Source: Lactobacillaceae bacterium
GTDB lineage: Bacteria; Bacillota; Bacilli; Lactobacillales; Lactobacillaceae
Direction: 5' to 3'
Assembly: GCA_031289015.1 (NCBI GenBank)
Contig: JAITQG010000048.1
Coordinates: forward strand, 19,298 to 83,297
DNA length: 64,000 bases
The position numbers and the translations under genes were made by a program. Shown piece after piece: positions 63,876 to 64,000 of this stretch. The notes under the pieces are model-generated. The model was not told the origin of the DNA, ran no database searches, and saw nothing but the letters and a program-made list of their open reading frames with translations. The number at the start of each line of letters is the position of its first letter. The first letter of the stretch is position 1.

Positions 63876-64000
63876 TGGAAGGAGCTAACGCGACTGGAAG
63901 CCGGTGTTTGGGTTTGGTTGGGTCAAGGGCGGAGCATTGGGGCAATAGTGGTGGAATCAGCGAGGTAGCGGCACCAACGCGGTCTTAGGGAGTTGGTTTC
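63876..64000 (-). repeat. Long modular palindromic element D, cut by the window end
   Basis: This minus-strand copy has the conserved flank (AAGGAGCTAACGCGACTGGAAG at 63879-63900), the left arm containing GCGGAGC, and the inner block GCGAGGTAGCGGCACCAACG, like element B. The matching arm lies beyond the window. It faces element C tail-to-tail, as B faces A. Confidence 0.72.

Overview
The window reads as chromosome of a low-to-mid GC lactic acid bacterium (Lactobacillales). The protein sequences and gene orders (rimP-nusA-rnpM-rplGA-infB-rbfA, xerD-ribT-scpA-scpB-rluB, relQ-nadK-rluD-mgtE, zapA-cvpA-mutS2, tig-clpX-engB) suit the Leuconostocaceae, with Weissella or a close relative as my best guess; this is inference, since no rRNA is present. 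Nearly every gene is on the minus strand. No rRNA, tRNA, CRISPR array, complete insertion sequence or prophage was seen.

Layout. 1-1035: 5' part of rpsA, and cmk. 1081-9530: an apparent single minus-strand pectin operon. It holds a secreted PL9-type pectate lyase, a TIM-barrel isomerase/epimerase, a KdgT-type permease, a GPH-family oligouronide transporter, a GH105 unsaturated-uronyl hydrolase, kduI and kduD. Two related CACGTG-centred palindromes mark its promoter and an internal gap. 9550-25326: housekeeping genes, including an FMN riboswitch before ribU and a rimP with a duplicated C-terminal domain. 25430-25990: two tandem, near-identical, promoter-to-terminator small RNA genes. 26017-45350: a defence-type accessory region. 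It has a shortened zeta-toxin-like kinase with a small downstream gene and a broken paralogue, an OLD/AAA15-type ATPase, three unclassified genes, a shuffling type I restriction locus (hsdR, complete hsdS, tyrosine recombinase, two silent hsdS halves, hsdM), a second hsdM with a half-size hsdS, a GmrSD-type protein and an AAA/DUF4143 ATPase. 45363-64000: housekeeping genes again, interrupted by a DUF285 surface protein and by two pairs of very long palindromic elements (50481-51110 and 63341-64000).

How genes work together. The lyase cuts pectate outside the cell, the GPH transporter brings in unsaturated oligomers, the GH105 enzyme removes the terminal unsaturated residue, and KduI and KduD convert it to 2-keto-3-deoxygluconate. 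Kinase and aldolase for that product, and the repressor, must lie elsewhere. In the hsd locus four copies of TAAATGATAATTTA sit exactly at the middle and the ends of the hsdS cassettes, so the adjacent recombinase can swap or flip target-recognition domains.

Most unusual signals: (1) a family of roughly 200-240 bp modular palindromes whose ~50-bp arms differ in sequence between copies yet stay complementary within each copy, with a conserved internal mismatch, arranged tail-to-tail in pairs; (2) the invertible hsdS locus; (3) the tandem small RNAs; (4) the three unclassified genes next to hsdR. All calls come from reading the sequence; no database search or folding program was run.
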